From: Bacillota bacterium
GTDB lineage: Bacteria; Bacillota; Clostridia; Peptostreptococcales; Anaerovoracaceae
Direction: 5' to 3'
Assembly: GCA_029266295.1 (NCBI GenBank)
Contig: JAQSXD010000259.1
Location: forward strand, 1 to 5,790
DNA: 5,790 nt
Below the pieces are notes generated by a model. That model was given only the letters and a program-made list of their open reading frames with translations. It had not been told where the DNA came from and did no database searches. Every line of letters begins with the position of its first letter. Within the stretch, counting starts at the first letter, position 1. The translations under genes were made by a program, and so were the position numbers. This document shows, in pieces, positions 1 through 4,248 of this stretch.

Positions 1-22
1 ACACTTTTACGACACTTTTACG
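1..22. repeat. Perfect 11-bp tandem repeat at window edge
   Basis: Two head-to-tail copies of ACACTTTTACG occupy 1-11 and 12-22 and are followed by CCGAAAGTACCCCG. Terminal regions of IS21-family insertion sequences often carry several short repeats of this style near their ends, so this could be the outer edge of such an element lying mostly to the left of the window. That link rests on memory of the general pattern only. No transposase sequence is visible. The repeat itself is certain; its meaning is not. Confidence 0.5.
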
Positions 23-60
23 CCGAAAGTACCCCGAAATAGGGTTTCCCAATTATATAA

Positions 61-104
61 AGCAAAAAATCAAAAAGCCTTGAATCGCTTGAATTCAAGG
101 CTTT
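61..104 (-). terminator. Intrinsic terminator of the tRNA-Pro operon
   Basis: Positions 74-84 and 94-104 form an 11-bp perfect stem with a 9-nt loop. Read on the minus strand, the stem is followed by TTTTTGATTTTTT (complement of 64-76), a good U-tract. It lies 15 bp beyond the 3' end of the second tRNA and is oriented to end the minus-strand tRNA transcript. Confidence 0.85.
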
Positions 105-118
105 CCAATTTATTCATC

Positions 119-196
119 TGGTCGGAGTGCGGAGATTTGAACTCCGGACCTCTTGACCCCCAGTCAAGCACGCTGACCAAGCTGCGCTACACCCCG
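119..196 (-). tRNA. tRNA-Pro (anticodon GGG)
   Basis: Read on the minus strand, this is a full cloverleaf. The acceptor 5' strand CGGGGTG pairs with CACTCCG, with one G-U pair. The D-arm contains AGCTTGGTCA. The anticodon stem CTTGA/TCAAG encloses the loop CTGGGGG, giving anticodon GGG for codon CCC (and CCU by wobble). The T-arm is CGGAG-TTCAAAT-CTCCG, followed by discriminator A and an encoded CCA end. It is the distal gene of a two-tRNA unit; 31 bp separate it from the CGG isoacceptor. Both share almost the same acceptor stem, which suggests an old duplication. Confidence 0.95.
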
Positions 197-227
197 TAAT
201 CTGAATAATATGCTCTTTTTGGGAAAA

Positions 228-304
228 TGGTCGGAGTGGCCGGACTTGAACCGGCGGCCTTTGCGTCCCGAACGCAACACTCTACCAAGCTGAGCCACAC
301 CCCG
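228..304 (-). tRNA. tRNA-Pro (anticodon CGG)
   Basis: On the minus strand the acceptor CGGGGTG pairs with CACTCCG. The D-arm contains AGCTTGGTA. The anticodon stem TTGCG/CGCAA encloses TTCGGGA, which gives anticodon CGG for codon CCG. The T-arm is GCCGG-TTCAAGT-CCGGC, followed by discriminator A and an encoded CCA. It is the promoter-proximal gene of the tRNA pair; its mature 5' end lies only a few bases after the expected transcription start. Confidence 0.95.
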
Positions 305-314
305 ATTAGATTCG

Positions 315-343
315 ATTATATAACTTTTTAAGCGACTTGTAAA
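315..343 (-). promoter_or_regulatory. Sigma-A promoter of the tRNA-Pro operon
   Basis: On the minus strand a -35 TTTACA (complement of 338-343) and a perfect -10 TATAAT (complement of 315-320) are separated by 17 bp. The predicted start is near 308, just before the mature 5' end of tRNA-Pro(CGG) at 304. Match, spacing and position all fit a strong stable-RNA promoter. Confidence 0.88.
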
Positions 344-362
344 GAGCAGGAATCTAATTTTT

Positions 363-464
363 ATGCAATTTATTGATCATCATACAGTTCCAAACTGCTG
401 CTGCAGGCTGAACGATTTGAAGCCGCACGTCATATTATACAACATATTATGCGGAGGTCAATAG
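363..464 (+). CDS. Possible 33-aa cysteine-rich small ORF upstream of 468
   Basis: An ATG at 363 opens a 33-codon frame that stops with TAG at 462-464, three bases before the ATG of the 218-aa gene. The peptide begins MQFIDHH and has four cysteines: a CCC run at residues 12-14 and one near the C terminus (LCGGQ). A weak AGGA lies 11 bp upstream of the start. Its last codons cover the Shine-Dalgarno site of the next gene (453-457), so translating it could affect initiation at 468. No family is recognised. Short size and the weak ribosome site mean it may be a chance frame. Confidence 0.22.
   Translation: MQFIDHHTVPNCCCRLNDLKPHVILYNILCGGQ
431..450 (+). repeat. Direct repeat CATATTAT x2 before the 468 gene
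   Basis: CATATTAT occurs at 431-438 and again at 443-450, with starts 12 bp apart. Each copy contains CATATTA, which fits the sigma-G -10 pattern CATWHTA. No convincing -35 (GHATR) was found at 17-18 bp; the nearest, GAACG at 410-414, is 16 bp upstream of the first copy. It may be a promoter element, a binding site or chance AT-rich sequence. Confidence 0.3.
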
Positions 465-467
465 AAA

Positions 468-1124
468 ATGGTTAAAAAAAGTCAGGAAACTTTACCGATA
501 CCCGATATTGGTTATCTGATCTCATATGAGCAGCTGAATATACTGCTTGAATTTCTCAGACTGTGGTCTCAGCTTGCAATGTGGACGCGGTCATTGATTC
601 TTAGTACGGTAAACGATACCGCTAATAAAACAGCAGTGGTCAATCACCTTTACACAATTCCTACAGAGTTTTATCGCGCATTTCGGATTTTCTACGGAAC
701 TGCAATCTCTCAGCAGATTTTAAACTTACTTACCAATTTCATTACCGCACAATGGCGACTGATCCATGCATTGCAGGAAGGGAATCAGCAACTTGTAGAC
801 GAACTAACGGTCACCTTGTATCAGACCGCAGATGCTTTTGCGGAATATATCGCGCCGCTGAATGTGTATTGGGATGTAAACCATTGGAAAAGCTTGCTGT
901 ATCAATATATTAGACTTGTGATCGACGAGATGATTGCGATGATGACCGGTGAGCACGATAAAGAGATTGAGATTCACAGACGTCTTGACGATGTGGCGGA
1001 AATCATAGGAAGTTATATGGCGAGAGGGATTATCGCGAGAAACCTGGCATTAGGCGGACAGGGATCTCAGGAGCCGATAAATCCGGGGCAGCCAGCGCCC
1101 GAACCAGTAAATCAAGTGGAGTAA
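468..1124 (+). CDS. Uncharacterised 218-aa helical protein
   Basis: Start ATG 468 is supported by GGAGG at 453-457 with a 10-bp spacer. The protein appears all-helical with no signal peptide and no clear membrane span. Aromatic motifs stand out: LWSQLAMWTRS (residues 32-42), FRIFYG (72-77), W96, and PLNVYW followed by W140 (130-140). Residues 195-218 form a G/P/Q/E-rich, probably disordered tail. From memory, similar proteins with the W-T-R, F-Y-G and Y-W patterns occur in Bacillus and Clostridia, and some carry the database label acetylglutamate kinase. Nothing here looks like an amino-acid kinase: there is no glycine-rich substrate or nucleotide loop, so that label should not be copied. Function is unknown. 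It is divergent from the tRNA operon and lies 253 bp before the DUF4418-like gene. Confidence 0.85.
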   Translation: MVKKSQETLPIPDIGYLISYEQLNILLEFLRLWSQLAMWTRSLILSTVNDTANKTAVVNHLYTIPTEFYRAFRIFYGTAISQQILNLLTNFITAQWRLIHALQEGNQQLVDELTVTLYQTADAFAEYIAPLNVYWDVNHWKSLLYQYIRLVIDEMIAMMTGEHDKEIEIHRRLDDVAEIIGSYMARGIIARNLALGGQGSQEPINPGQPAPEPVNQVE

Positions 1125-1143
1125 TCGCCCGGTAATGATACAA

Positions 1144-1184
1144 AAGCTCACCCAGGCGTTCATTAGAATACCTGGGTAAGGCTT
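1144..1184 (+). terminator. Hairpin after the 468 gene, weak terminator candidate
   Basis: ACCCAGG (1150-1156) pairs with CCTGGGT (1171-1177). The stem extends outward with one mismatch and one bulge to AAG (1144-1146)/CTT (1182-1184), around a 14-nt loop. It begins 20 bp after the stop of the 218-aa gene, where a terminator is expected. No U-tract follows on either strand, so intrinsic termination would be inefficient and it may only protect the 3' end. Confidence 0.35.
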
Positions 1185-1300
1185 GATACAGATTCGATCC
1201 TATAATCGACCTCTTGTAAACAATTTGTCGGAAAAATTGGACAAAATTCATAGATAGACACATACCGTGAACCCTTTCGGAATAAATTTGTACTAGCTTA

Positions 1301-1352
1301 TGGAAATGCTGCTTCCTTTTAGATGCAATTCCATTAAATCAGCATTTTCTTA
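1301..1352 (+). promoter_or_regulatory. Two mutually exclusive hairpins before the DUF4418-like gene
   Basis: The arm TGGAAATGCTG (1301-1311) can pair with GCAATTCCA (1325-1333; 8 of 9 pairs). Alternatively it can pair with CAGCATTTTC (1340-1349; 8 Watson-Crick pairs plus a G-U and a G-C). The second hairpin is followed closely by a short T-rich stretch, and the Shine-Dalgarno site of the next gene starts 15 bp later. The shared arm resembles an attenuator or leader switch, but no known riboswitch core is recognised. Function is inferred only. Confidence 0.3.
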
Positions 1353-1377
1353 AAATAAGTTACAGGAGGGATGAATC

Positions 1378-1791
1378 TTGATAAACAAAATTCTAGCGGG
1401 TGTTTCTACAGCAGTTTTGGGAGTGCTAATTGCGGCAGTTCCCAATTTTACGCCGCTGCAGATTTGTGAGCTCTGCCAGAGAATGGCTATGAAATGCAGC
1501 TGGGCAGCAAAGGCAGAGTTCGGAGTAGGTGTTTTAATTCTATTTCTTTCTATTCTATTGATCTTTTCTGAATCGAAGGATGTCAGGCTTGGCGTAAGCG
1601 CTGCGCTGGGTATGGTGGGGATCCTTTCAACGCTGATTGCAAAAGTATTGATCGGATTTTGCGCTGGTGACTGCTGTTCGGGATGTACCTGCAGTCCGTT
1701 GACACCGCCCGTCATGACAGGACTTGGAATTGCAGTTGCTGCTATTGCGTTCATAAATGTGATCTATCTGCTGCAGAAGAAAAATACATAG
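1378..1791 (+). CDS. DUF4418-like Cys-rich four-helix membrane protein
   Basis: The start is a TTG at 1378 with AGGAGG at 1364-1369, 8 bp upstream; the nearby ATG at 1371 is in another frame. The 137-aa product has four hydrophobic segments: about residues 5-22, 47-63, 70-94 and 112-132. The loop after helix 1 carries C30-x2-C33-x6-C40 in the context MKCSW; the K-C-x-W element followed by A-E-x-G-x-G recalls DUF4418 proteins, which I remember as small clostridial and actinobacterial membrane proteins of unknown function. The loop before helix 4 has C95, C99, C100, C103 and C105. Eight cysteines on two extramembrane loops suggest disulfides or metal binding, which is inference. The 90-aa gene follows after 43 bp with its own ribosome site, so the two are probably co-transcribed. 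Confidence 0.8.
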   Translation: MINKILAGVSTAVLGVLIAAVPNFTPLQICELCQRMAMKCSWAAKAEFGVGVLILFLSILLIFSESKDVRLGVSAALGMVGILSTLIAKVLIGFCAGDCCSGCTCSPLTPPVMTGLGIAVAAIAFINVIYLLQKKNT

Positions 1792-1834
1792 TCGTCTGCC
1801 TCTTGGTTATATTATTTTCAGGAGGCGATAAAAA

Positions 1835-2107
1835 ATGGATGAGCGATTGAAAAAATTGGCGGAGTTGCAAAAGGTAAAAGAAGAGATTGAAATTGCAAAG
1901 AAGTCAGACAGGCTTATGGCCGAGGGGGGGACTGATTCGGATCCCGCAATGGCACAGATATCGGATAATGGAAATGTGACCAGACAGATGTACCAGGCAA
2001 TCGGACATGAGACGCTTCAAAGTGAAGATGACGGTCATTACCGCGATATGCTGGAAAAAGCCAAAGGATCTCTTCCTTATCACGACAACCAAAGTCATGG
2101 CTACTGA
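1835..2107 (+). CDS. Hypothetical 90-aa charged protein
   Basis: ATG 1835 follows AGGAGG (1820-1825) with a 9-bp spacer, strong evidence of translation. The product is soluble and highly charged. Residues 1-28 are Lys/Glu-rich with heptad-like spacing (LKKLAELQKVKEEIEIAKK) and probably form a helix or coiled coil. The middle is Asp/Ser/Gly-rich and looks flexible; the C-terminal part contains HYRDMLEKAK and ends in a His/Ser/Gly/Tyr tail. There are no cysteines, signal peptide or membrane segments, and no family is recognised. It lies 43 bp after the DUF4418-like gene and before a strong terminator, so it is likely the last gene of that transcript. Confidence 0.72.
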   Translation: MDERLKKLAELQKVKEEIEIAKKSDRLMAEGGTDSDPAMAQISDNGNVTRQMYQAIGHETLQSEDDGHYRDMLEKAKGSLPYHDNQSHGY

Positions 2108-2185
2108 TTTGCATACGATTTCATCTTGCATCTTGCAGCAACAGGGAGCAAGCAGCTTCTTGCACTAGGGAGGGTGTGAAGGCGA

Positions 2186-2250
2186 AGATGATTGTTAGGC
2201 CGCAATTGAGAGATGATTGTTAGGTAAGGTCACGAATGAGAGCTGATTGA
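2186..2250. repeat. Degenerate tandem repeats, AGATGATTGTTAGG type
   Basis: AGATGATTGTTAGG occurs at 2186-2199 and 2211-2224. A decayed third copy, AGCTGATTGAT, starts at 2241. Copies 1 and 2 are each followed by a short segment ending in AAT(T)GAG (to 2210 and 2240). Units are about 25 and 30 bp. No coding frame runs through them. They fill part of the gap between the 90-aa gene and its terminator. Confidence 0.55.
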
Positions 2251-2255
2251 TAATT

Positions 2256-2310
2256 AAGTAGGCCGATAATGCTGCAAGATGATACAGCATTATCGGCCTA
2301 CTTGTTTTCT
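2256..2310 (+). terminator. Strong intrinsic terminator, 19-bp perfect stem
   Basis: Positions 2256-2274 pair perfectly with 2285-2303 around a 10-nt loop (CAAGATGATA), followed by GTTTTCT. On the plus strand it would end the transcript of the 1378-2107 genes. It lies between convergent genes; on the minus strand it is followed only by AT-rich sequence without a good T-run, so it would serve ku poorly. The stem is longer than usual for an intrinsic terminator. Confidence 0.85.
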
Positions 2311-2312
2311 AT

Positions 2313-2324
2313 AACGCATGCGTT
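2313..2324. repeat. 12-bp perfect palindrome
   Basis: AACGCATGCGTT is its own reverse complement. Its right half overlaps the first 21-bp repeat unit, which starts at 2319. It could be a protein-binding site or simply part of the repeat boundary. Confidence 0.5.
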
Positions 2325-2402
2325 TCGTCACGAAGCACTCGCGTTCAGTCACGAAGCACTCGCGTTCAGTCACGAAGCACCCGCGTTCAGCTTCTAAGCA
2401 CC
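2319..2402. repeat. Four 21-bp tandem repeats overlapping the end of ku
   Basis: Units run 2319-2339, 2340-2360, 2361-2381 and 2382-2402, sharing the core GTTCAGTCACGAAGCAC on the plus strand. Units 2 and 3 differ by one base; unit 1 differs at several positions in its first half; unit 4 differs at four or five positions in its centre. Unit 4 contains the ku stop codon (TAG, complement of 2394-2396). The unit length is a multiple of three, so in the ku frame each downstream unit reads G/S-A-S-TGA, giving a series of in-frame stops after the real one. There are no unique spacers, so this is not a CRISPR array. Confidence 0.85.
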
Positions 2403-3221
2403 AGGCTGGTTTTGCTGGGGCGGAGTCCCCATAATATTGGGGGTCATACTCGGTGCTGTTTTTCCTTGGTTCTGCTCCAGGCTTTTCTTTAAAGCTTCCA
2501 TTAAATCAATGACATTGCTCGGTGCATCCTGTCTTGCAGCAACGATTTCCTTTCCGGAAATTTTTTGCTGGATTAGATCTCTAAGCCGTTCCTGATATTC
2601 ATCTTTATAGAGTGCAGGATCGAAAGGCTGAGCCATTGACTGTATTAAGGTCTTCGCCATGGTTAGCTCACTTTCGTTCAGTGCCGGTCTTGCAAAAGAT
2701 TTGGGGATCTCTTTGATATCATCTTCGAAAAACATTGTGTTAATCAGGATGTTATCCCCGGCTGGAATTACTGCAAGGAGTGTCTCCTTGTTGCCCATAA
2801 CCGTCTTTGCAATGGCAACCTTATTCTCATCTTTCATCGCTGTCCGAAGAAGCTCAAAGGCTTTTTCTCCGCCGGTTTCAGGTATTGTATGGTAAGATTT
2901 CTCATAATAAATTGGGTTGATGGTGGAAAGATCGGCAAAATGAAGAATCTGAATTGTTTTATCCTTTTCTGTTTTGATCTTTTCAAAGTCTTCCTCGCCT
3001 ACAACTACATATTTGTCTTTATCGTATTCGAATCCTTTAATAATGTCACCACTTGTCACTTCCTTGCCACAGTGAGCACAGGTTTTTTTATATCTGATTC
3101 GGGAATGATCCTCCTTGTGCAGCTGGTTGAAATGAATGTCATTGTCCTGAGTGGCCGTATAAAGTGCCACGGGAATGTAAACAAGTCCGAATGAAATCGC
3201 ACCCTTATGCGAAACTGCCAT
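2394..3221 (-). CDS. ku: Ku, DNA end-binding protein of bacterial NHEJ
   Basis: The 275-aa product is a full-length bacterial Ku, which forms a homodimeric ring on double-strand DNA ends and recruits the ligase LigD. Typical elements are the N terminus MAVSHKGAISFGLVYIPV (1-18), RIRYKKTCAHCGKEV (41-55), with a CxxC found in many Firmicute Ku proteins, the beta-barrel core, QQKISGKEIV and NVIDLMEALKKSLE. The last ~27 residues are Pro/Gln/Asn/Thr-rich and probably disordered, as is common in the variable Ku tail. ATG 3219-3221 has AAAGGAG 9 bp upstream. The gene is transcribed convergently to the 1378-2107 genes and divergently from the ssp genes. In Bacillus subtilis ku is expressed in the forespore and helps repair spore DNA, which fits the adjacent SASP genes. 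No ligD is in the window. Confidence 0.97.
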   Translation of the reverse strand: MAVSHKGAISFGLVYIPVALYTATQDNDIHFNQLHKEDHSRIRYKKTCAHCGKEVTSGDIIKGFEYDKDKYVVVGEEDFEKIKTEKDKTIQILHFADLSTINPIYYEKSYHTIPETGGEKAFELLRTAMKDENKVAIAKTVMGNKETLLAVIPAGDNILINTMFFEDDIKEIPKSFARPALNESELTMAKTLIQSMAQPFDPALYKDEYQERLRDLIQQKISGKEIVAARQDAPSNVIDLMEALKKSLEQNQGKTAPSMTPNIMGTPPQQNQPGA

Positions 3222-3263
3222 AATTACATGCTCCTTTCTATTTATTTAACAACAGCATCTTCT

Positions 3264-3292
3264 ATTAGATTAGCGTTTTATTAGTATTTGAA
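3264..3292 (-). promoter_or_regulatory. Candidate sigma-A-like promoter for ku
   Basis: On the minus strand TTCAAA (complement of 3287-3292, 4 of 6 to TTGACA) and TCTAAT (complement of 3264-3269, 5 of 6 to TATAAT) are 17 bp apart. The -10 lies about 42 bp upstream of the ku start. Spacing is ideal but the -35 is weak, and the region is AT-rich. Confidence 0.4.
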
Positions 3293-3508
3293 ACGAACAG
3301 GAAAATTATTCTATTTATCTTCTCAATCCAAGGTCTTAGGGATGATATCAACTGCGGGAATTGTGAAAATTATTGCAAATAAAGAATCTGAGCCCATTCT
3401 TTCAAGTGAGTATAGAAAAGCTTGCCGCTGAGAAAGCGGAAAGAGTTATATAATATGGAAACAAATGCGTGAAATAAAAATCGAATGACCAGAAATAATA
3501 TTAACGTA

Positions 3509-3609
3509 AGACGATTACAAATTTGAAGTGAATCACTAGTTGAATCATTTCATAAGGCAAGAAATCTCATACAAAACATGAAAAATTTACTTGTAATATT
3601 AAATCGTCT
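3509..3609 (+). other. Imperfect long stem in the ssp leader region
   Basis: AGACGAT (3509-3515) can pair with ATCGTCT (3603-3609), and TACAA (3516-3520) with TTGTA (3591-3595), leaving a 7-nt bulge. ATTT/AAAT pairing may extend it inward. The enclosed region holds the two TGAATCA copies. It could be a structured leader if transcription starts upstream, or an accident of AT-rich sequence. Confidence 0.2.
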
Positions 3610-3646
3610 ACAGGTTAAATTAATACCACAAAGGAGGTGAAAACGA

Positions 3647-3862
3647 ATGGCAAGTTTCAACAATAGCAGCAATACCCCCGTTAAGCCAAGCGCTAAAAAC
3701 GGATTAAACAACATGAAGACTGAAATCGCTAATGAACTTGGAATTTCCGGTTACGATACACTGGATAAAGGAAACCTTACTGCTCGTCAGAACGGTTACG
3801 TTGGCGGTTATATGACTAAGAGATTAGTCGAAATGGCTGAACAGCAGCTCTCAGGTAGATAA
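3647..3862 (+). CDS. Alpha/beta-type small acid-soluble spore protein
   Basis: The 71-aa product has the usual length and both conserved helices of this family. One is KTEIANELGI (24-33), which includes the TEIA site cut by the germination protease GPR between E and I. The other is the DNA-binding helix region NLTARQNGYVGGYMTKRLVE with the double Gly. These proteins saturate spore DNA, shift it toward an A-like form, protect it from UV and chemicals, and supply amino acids at germination. ATG 3647 follows AAGGAGGTGA (3631-3640), an extensive anti-Shine-Dalgarno match with a 6-bp spacer, fitting very high expression in the forespore. A second ssp gene lies 113 bp downstream, behind a hairpin. 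Confidence 0.97.
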   Translation: MASFNNSSNTPVKPSAKNGLNNMKTEIANELGISGYDTLDKGNLTARQNGYVGGYMTKRLVEMAEQQLSGR

Positions 3863-3886
3863 ATAAAAAATCGATAGTTTGAAGAT

Positions 3887-3928
3887 AAATCAGCTTATGA
3901 AATTTTATATTCCATAAGCTGATTTTAT
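3887..3928 (+). terminator. Terminator after the first ssp gene
   Basis: AAATCAGCTTATG (3887-3899) pairs with CATAAGCTGATTT (3913-3925) as a 13-bp perfect stem around a 13-nt loop. The stem ends in TTTT and runs into TATAATT, a modest U-tract. It starts 24 bp after the ssp stop. Confidence 0.75.
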
Positions 3929-3975
3929 AATTCGAAGATAATCTCACGTTAGGGGTAACCGGAGGAGGGATTAGT

Positions 3976-4146
3976 ATGAAGCTTCCGTTAAGACAGAGTG
4001 CTGTAATAGAACGCATGAAATCTGAGATTGCATCACAATACGGAGTGAAAAGCTTTGAAGATATTGATCGGGGATTAGTTTCCTCCAGATCAAACGGCGA
4101 CATTACGAGAACCCTGGTGGAATTGGCTGAAAAAACAAAGAACTGA
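3976..4146 (+). CDS. Short divergent alpha/beta-type SASP, 56 aa
   Basis: ATG 3976 follows GGAGGAGGG (3961-3969) with a 6-bp spacer and runs 56 codons to TGA at 4144-4146. The sequence MKSEIASQYGV (14-24) matches the first SASP helix and GPR site, but with S-E-I-A where T-E-I-A is usual. SSRSNGDITRTLVELAEK (36-53) matches the second helix. Compared with the neighbouring SASP, the segment between N-G and T-R/K is four residues shorter: YVGGYM is replaced by DI, so the highly conserved Gly-Gly is missing. The N terminus is also shorter and carries no SASP-like Ser/Asn/Pro stretch. It is probably a minor or specialised SASP. Whether it binds DNA in the same way is open. Confidence 0.88.
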   Translation: MKLPLRQSAVIERMKSEIASQYGVKSFEDIDRGLVSSRSNGDITRTLVELAEKTKN

Positions 4147-4158
4147 AATTGTATAGGG

Positions 4159-4174
4159 TTGTAACCGGTATCAA
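4159..4174. promoter_or_regulatory. Operator for LacI-family regulator (cre-like)
   Basis: TTGTAACCGGTATCAA lies 25 bp upstream of the -35 of the lacI promoter. The inner 14 bases, TGTAACCGGTATCA (4160-4173), match the CcpA cre consensus TGWAANCGNTNWCA at every fixed position. The 16-mer is palindromic with a central CpG except at two symmetric pairs. It may be the autoregulatory site of the downstream regulator or a true CcpA site; the two classes look alike. It is centred near -67, a place from which CcpA can also activate. It sits inside an outer inverted repeat, AATTGTA (4147-4153)/TACAATT (4178-4184). Confidence 0.65.
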
Positions 4175-4198
4175 TACTACAATTACTCAAGTTTTATC

Positions 4199-4227
4199 TT
4201 GATAATTCATTCGCTTAGTGACATAAT
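4199..4227 (+). promoter_or_regulatory. Sigma-A promoter upstream of lacI
   Basis: TTGATA (4199-4204, 5 of 6) and CATAAT (4222-4227, 5 of 6) are exactly 17 bp apart. The predicted start is near 4234, leaving a leader of about 92 nt before the ATG at 4326. It is the best plus-strand promoter in the window. Confidence 0.75.
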
Positions 4228-4248
4228 GAAAATGGACTGAGTTGATCC

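Larger units (their letters stand above)
3222..3646. other. 425-bp intergenic region between divergent ku and ssp
   Basis: This AT-rich stretch holds the ku ribosome site and a candidate ku promoter at its left end. Near the middle is a small hairpin, CCGCT-GAGAA-AGCGG (3425-3440 region). A TATAAT at 3449-3454 has no acceptable -35. TGAATCA occurs twice (3529-3535, 3541-3547). An imperfect long-range stem spans about 3509-3609, and the ssp Shine-Dalgarno site lies at 3631-3640. I saw no persuasive sigma-G promoter: CATACAA at 3568-3574 resembles a -10, but the nearest GAATC is 21 bp away. No convincing gene or known RNA family was recognised. Confidence 0.6.

Noticed and set aside
468..1124. 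Acetylglutamate kinase annotation
   Set aside because: No amino-acid kinase motifs are visible; the sequence is helical with aromatic motifs of an uncharacterised family.
1201..1206. TATAAT with upstream TTGATA (1183-1188) as promoter of the DUF4418-like gene
   Set aside because: The spacer is only 12 bp, too short for sigma-A recognition.
1030..1263. Minus-strand 77-codon frame
   Set aside because: It overlaps the end of the well-supported 218-aa gene, crosses a hairpin and has no ribosome site or recognisable product.
1350..1754. Minus-strand 134-codon frame opposite the DUF4418-like gene
   Set aside because: It is the antisense shadow of a membrane-protein gene; the plus-strand frame has the ribosome site, hydrophobic segments and family motifs.
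2319..2402. CRISPR-like array
   Set aside because: The 21-bp units are contiguous with no unique spacers, and no cas genes are present.
3342..3431. 29-codon ORF (MISTAGIVKII...) between ku and ssp
   Set aside because: It has only a poorly placed AGG-type ribosome site, no recognised homology and short length; a chance frame or relic is more likely.
3449..3454. TATAAT as a promoter for the first ssp gene
   Set aside because: No -35 at 16-18 bp (TTGCCG is 21 bp away), and it would leave a leader of over 180 nt; ssp genes usually use sigma-G promoters close to the start.
3542..3574. Sigma-G promoter GAATC ... CATACAA before ssp
   Set aside because: The 21-bp spacer is too long for the usual 17-18 bp, and both elements have mismatches.
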